A stretch of 64,000 nucleotides of DNA from contig NZ_CAMFKW010000008.1 of the NCBI RefSeq assembly GCF_945957345.1, positions 1 to 64,000 on the forward strand, read 5' to 3'. Every line of letters starts with the position of its first letter. The first letter of the stretch is position 1. The stretch comes from an uncultured Allobosea sp. (lineage in GTDB: Bacteria > Pseudomonadota > Alphaproteobacteria > Rhizobiales > Beijerinckiaceae). The notes below the pieces were generated by a model. The model saw nothing but the letters and a program-made list of their open reading frames with translations, was not told the DNA's origin and made no database searches. Position numbers and translations under genes: made by a program. Below are positions 62,742 to 64,000 of this stretch, piece by piece.

Positions 62742-62752
62742 ACAATTATTGT
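62742..62752. promoter_or_regulatory. Palindromic site in the MarR promoter (candidate operator)
   Basis: The perfect 11-base palindrome ACAATTATTGT lies 25 bases before the start of the MarR gene and 72 bases upstream of the divergent serine hydrolase. Its AT-richness and symmetry suit a MarR site used for autoregulation. Confidence 0.5.
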
Positions 62753-62776
62753 TACTGCATCAAAGAAGAGGCCGCC

Positions 62777-63232
62777 ATGGAAACCGCCAGCCCTCAAGAG
62801 ATGATCGGGCGCACGATCGCCCGCACCGCCCGGCTTTGGCGCCGCGCTGTGGACGTGCGGCTGCAGGCCTACGGTCTCACCGAGGCGACGTGGTTGCCGC
62901 TCTTGCACCTGTCGCGGGCGTCGGCCCCGATGCGCCAAAAGGACCTGGCGCTCTCGCTGGCCCTCGACGGCTCGACGGTGGCGCGACTGCTCGACAACCT
63001 GCAGGAGGCCGGGCTGGTCGACCGGCGCGAGGACGAGATCGATCGCCGCGCCAAGACGATCCATCTGACCGCTGCGGCGGAGGATTTGGTGGCGCGGGTT
63101 GAGGCGACCTCCCGGGAGGTCAGGCTCGCGACGATCCGCAATATTCCGGAGGCCGATATCGCGCGCACCGCGGCGGTGCTGGAGCAAATCTGCGACGTCC
63201 TGGCCGCATTGCCTGAGCGGGAAGCGGCATGA
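62777..63232 (+). CDS. MarR-family transcriptional regulator of the adjoining efflux gene
   Basis: This 151-residue protein has a winged helix: RQKDLALSLALDGSTVARLLDNLQEAGLV (recognition helix DGSTVARLLDNL) and wing DRRAKTIHLTAAAED. Its last codons overlap the next start (ATGA, 63229-63232), coupling it to a Bcr/CflA-type exporter. The usual role is repression of the pump until a toxic small molecule binds. The 11-base palindrome upstream is the likely target. Confidence 0.9.
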   Translation: METASPQEMIGRTIARTARLWRRAVDVRLQAYGLTEATWLPLLHLSRASAPMRQKDLALSLALDGSTVARLLDNLQEAGLVDRREDEIDRRAKTIHLTAAAEDLVARVEATSREVRLATIRNIPEADIARTAAVLEQICDVLAALPEREAA

Positions 63233-64000
63233 GCACCGTCCTTCCGCCCGGCGCCGTGCTGGCCTCGAAGCGCCCCGCGCCGCTCTGGCTTCTGGCTCTC
63301 ATCACCTTCAGCGGCACGCTGGCCATGCATGTCTTCGTGCCGGCGCTCCCGCTCGCGGCGCATGATCTCGGCGCAAGCGCCGGTTCGCTGCAATTGACGA
63401 TCAGCTGCTACATTCTGGGGCTGGCGCTGGGCCAGCTCTTCTACGGGCCGATTTCGGATCGTTATGGCCGTCGGCCGGTGCTGATGGTCGGGCTCGCCGT
63501 CTATACGGCCGCCAGCGTCGCCGCGGCGCTGACGCCCGGCATCGAGGCCTTGATCGCGACCCGCTTCCTGCAGGCGCTTGGGGGCTGCGCCGGCCTCGTC
63601 CTCGGCCGGGCCATCGTGCGCGATGCGTCGGGCATGACCGACTCGACCCGGCGACTGGCGACGATGAACCTGATCGTCGTGCTTGGCCCGGGGATCGCAC
63701 CGCTGATCGGCACCGCCGTCTCGGAGACGGTTGGTTGGCGCGCGATCTTCTTCTTCCTGACGGCGATGGGGCTGGCGAACATGCTGCTGACCTGGCGCGT
63801 CCTGCCGGAGACGGCCCGACCCGGCGCGGGCGTCGATTTCGGAACTGTGCTGCGCGGCTATCGGCGCCTGCTCCGCTCCCCGGCCTTCCTCGGCTATGCG
63901 ATCGGAGGCGGCTTCGCGACGACGCCGATGTACGCTTTCATCAGCGCGGCGCCCTTCATCTTTACCCGCCAATTGGGCCGGCCGGCCCATGAGGTCGGCA
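63229..64000 (+). CDS. Bcr/CflA-family MFS drug exporter, 5' part
   Basis: The frame is open for 257 codons to the right edge. It begins with a hydrophobic block (about 18-40) and has the DHA1 motif A in the helix 2-3 loop, YGPISDRYGRRPV (about 68-80), with FLQALGGCAGLVLGRAIVRD in helices 4-5. The Bcr/CflA/EmrD group exports bicyclomycin, chloramphenicol and similar compounds by proton antiport. It is coupled to the MarR gene. The C-terminal six helices are outside the window. Confidence 0.88.
   Translation, partial: MSTVLPPGAVLASKRPAPLWLLALITFSGTLAMHVFVPALPLAAHDLGASAGSLQLTISCYILGLALGQLFYGPISDRYGRRPVLMVGLAVYTAASVAAALTPGIEALIATRFLQALGGCAGLVLGRAIVRDASGMTDSTRRLATMNLIVVLGPGIAPLIGTAVSETVGWRAIFFFLTAMGLANMLLTWRVLPETARPGAGVDFGTVLRGYRRLLRSPAFLGYAIGGGFATTPMYAFISAAPFIFTRQLGRPAHEVG

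Noticed and set aside
1..64000. CRISPR array, prophage or insertion sequence
   Set aside because: No regularly spaced direct repeats, no integrase, transposase or phage structural gene, and no tRNA gene with an attachment duplication was seen.

Overview
The window is GC-rich, gene-dense chromosomal DNA with short intergenic gaps and many ATGA-type overlaps. No rRNA, tRNA, CRISPR array, prophage or insertion sequence was recognised. The gene types point to an alphaproteobacterium of the Hyphomicrobiales, possibly Bosea or a relative (inference from gene content, not a search). The main clues are an imuA-imuB-dnaE2 cassette with a GAAC-N7-GAAC LexA box, an AapJ-type binding protein, uronate dehydrogenase, and a cysH-cysD-cysN operon without cysC.

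Layout. 1-9.8 kb: the start of an HlyD-type membrane-fusion gene, a PatB/MalY C-S lyase, an orphan amino-acid binding protein, a biotin-sulfoxide-reductase-like molybdoenzyme, a PuuB/DadA-like FAD oxidase, a split chromate transporter pair and an EEP-family nuclease/phosphatase. 9.9-16.6 kb: a cardiolipin-synthase-like PLD protein, then a ferric-siderophore locus (TonB-dependent receptor, a small STAS-like protein and an MFS transporter, divergent from an AraC regulator). 16.9-34.0 kb: a catabolic region with uronate dehydrogenase, hydantoinase/oxoprolinase HyuA-HyuB, remnants of a TRAP permease and a LysR regulator, and a three-subunit FAD/[2Fe-2S] dehydrogenase. An IclR regulator there is divergent from an operon encoding enoyl-CoA hydratase, a polyamine-type ABC importer, an acyl-CoA ligase and an unrecognised Rossmann protein. 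34.5-36.7 kb: a PAS-GGDEF-EAL protein.

37.0-42.7 kb: the SOS mutasome imuA-imuB-dnaE2 behind a LexA box. 42.9-46.3 kb: sulfate assimilation cysH-cysD-cysN, in which CysN carries a DUF2061-like membrane tail instead of an APS kinase. 46.3-47.0 kb: a four-EF-hand protein. 47.1-55.2 kb: an aerobic hybrid pathway for 2-aminobenzoate (anthranilate) or a close analogue. It holds a CoA ligase, a bifunctional monooxygenase/old-yellow-enzyme fusion, acyl-CoA dehydrogenase, enoyl-CoA hydratase, SDR, a RidA-like protein and a MarR regulator, with two matching operator-like repeats in the divergent promoter. 55.3-64.0 kb: an MFS transporter, a Tlde1/DUF2778 protein, a small membrane protein, topoisomerase I, a serine hydrolase, and a MarR regulator overlapping a Bcr/CflA-type efflux gene that runs off the right edge.

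Three related inverted-repeat elements built on the same terminal motif (GTCATTCC...GGAATGAC) sit at 7.4, 55.2 and 58.2 kb. Each lies between two converging genes.
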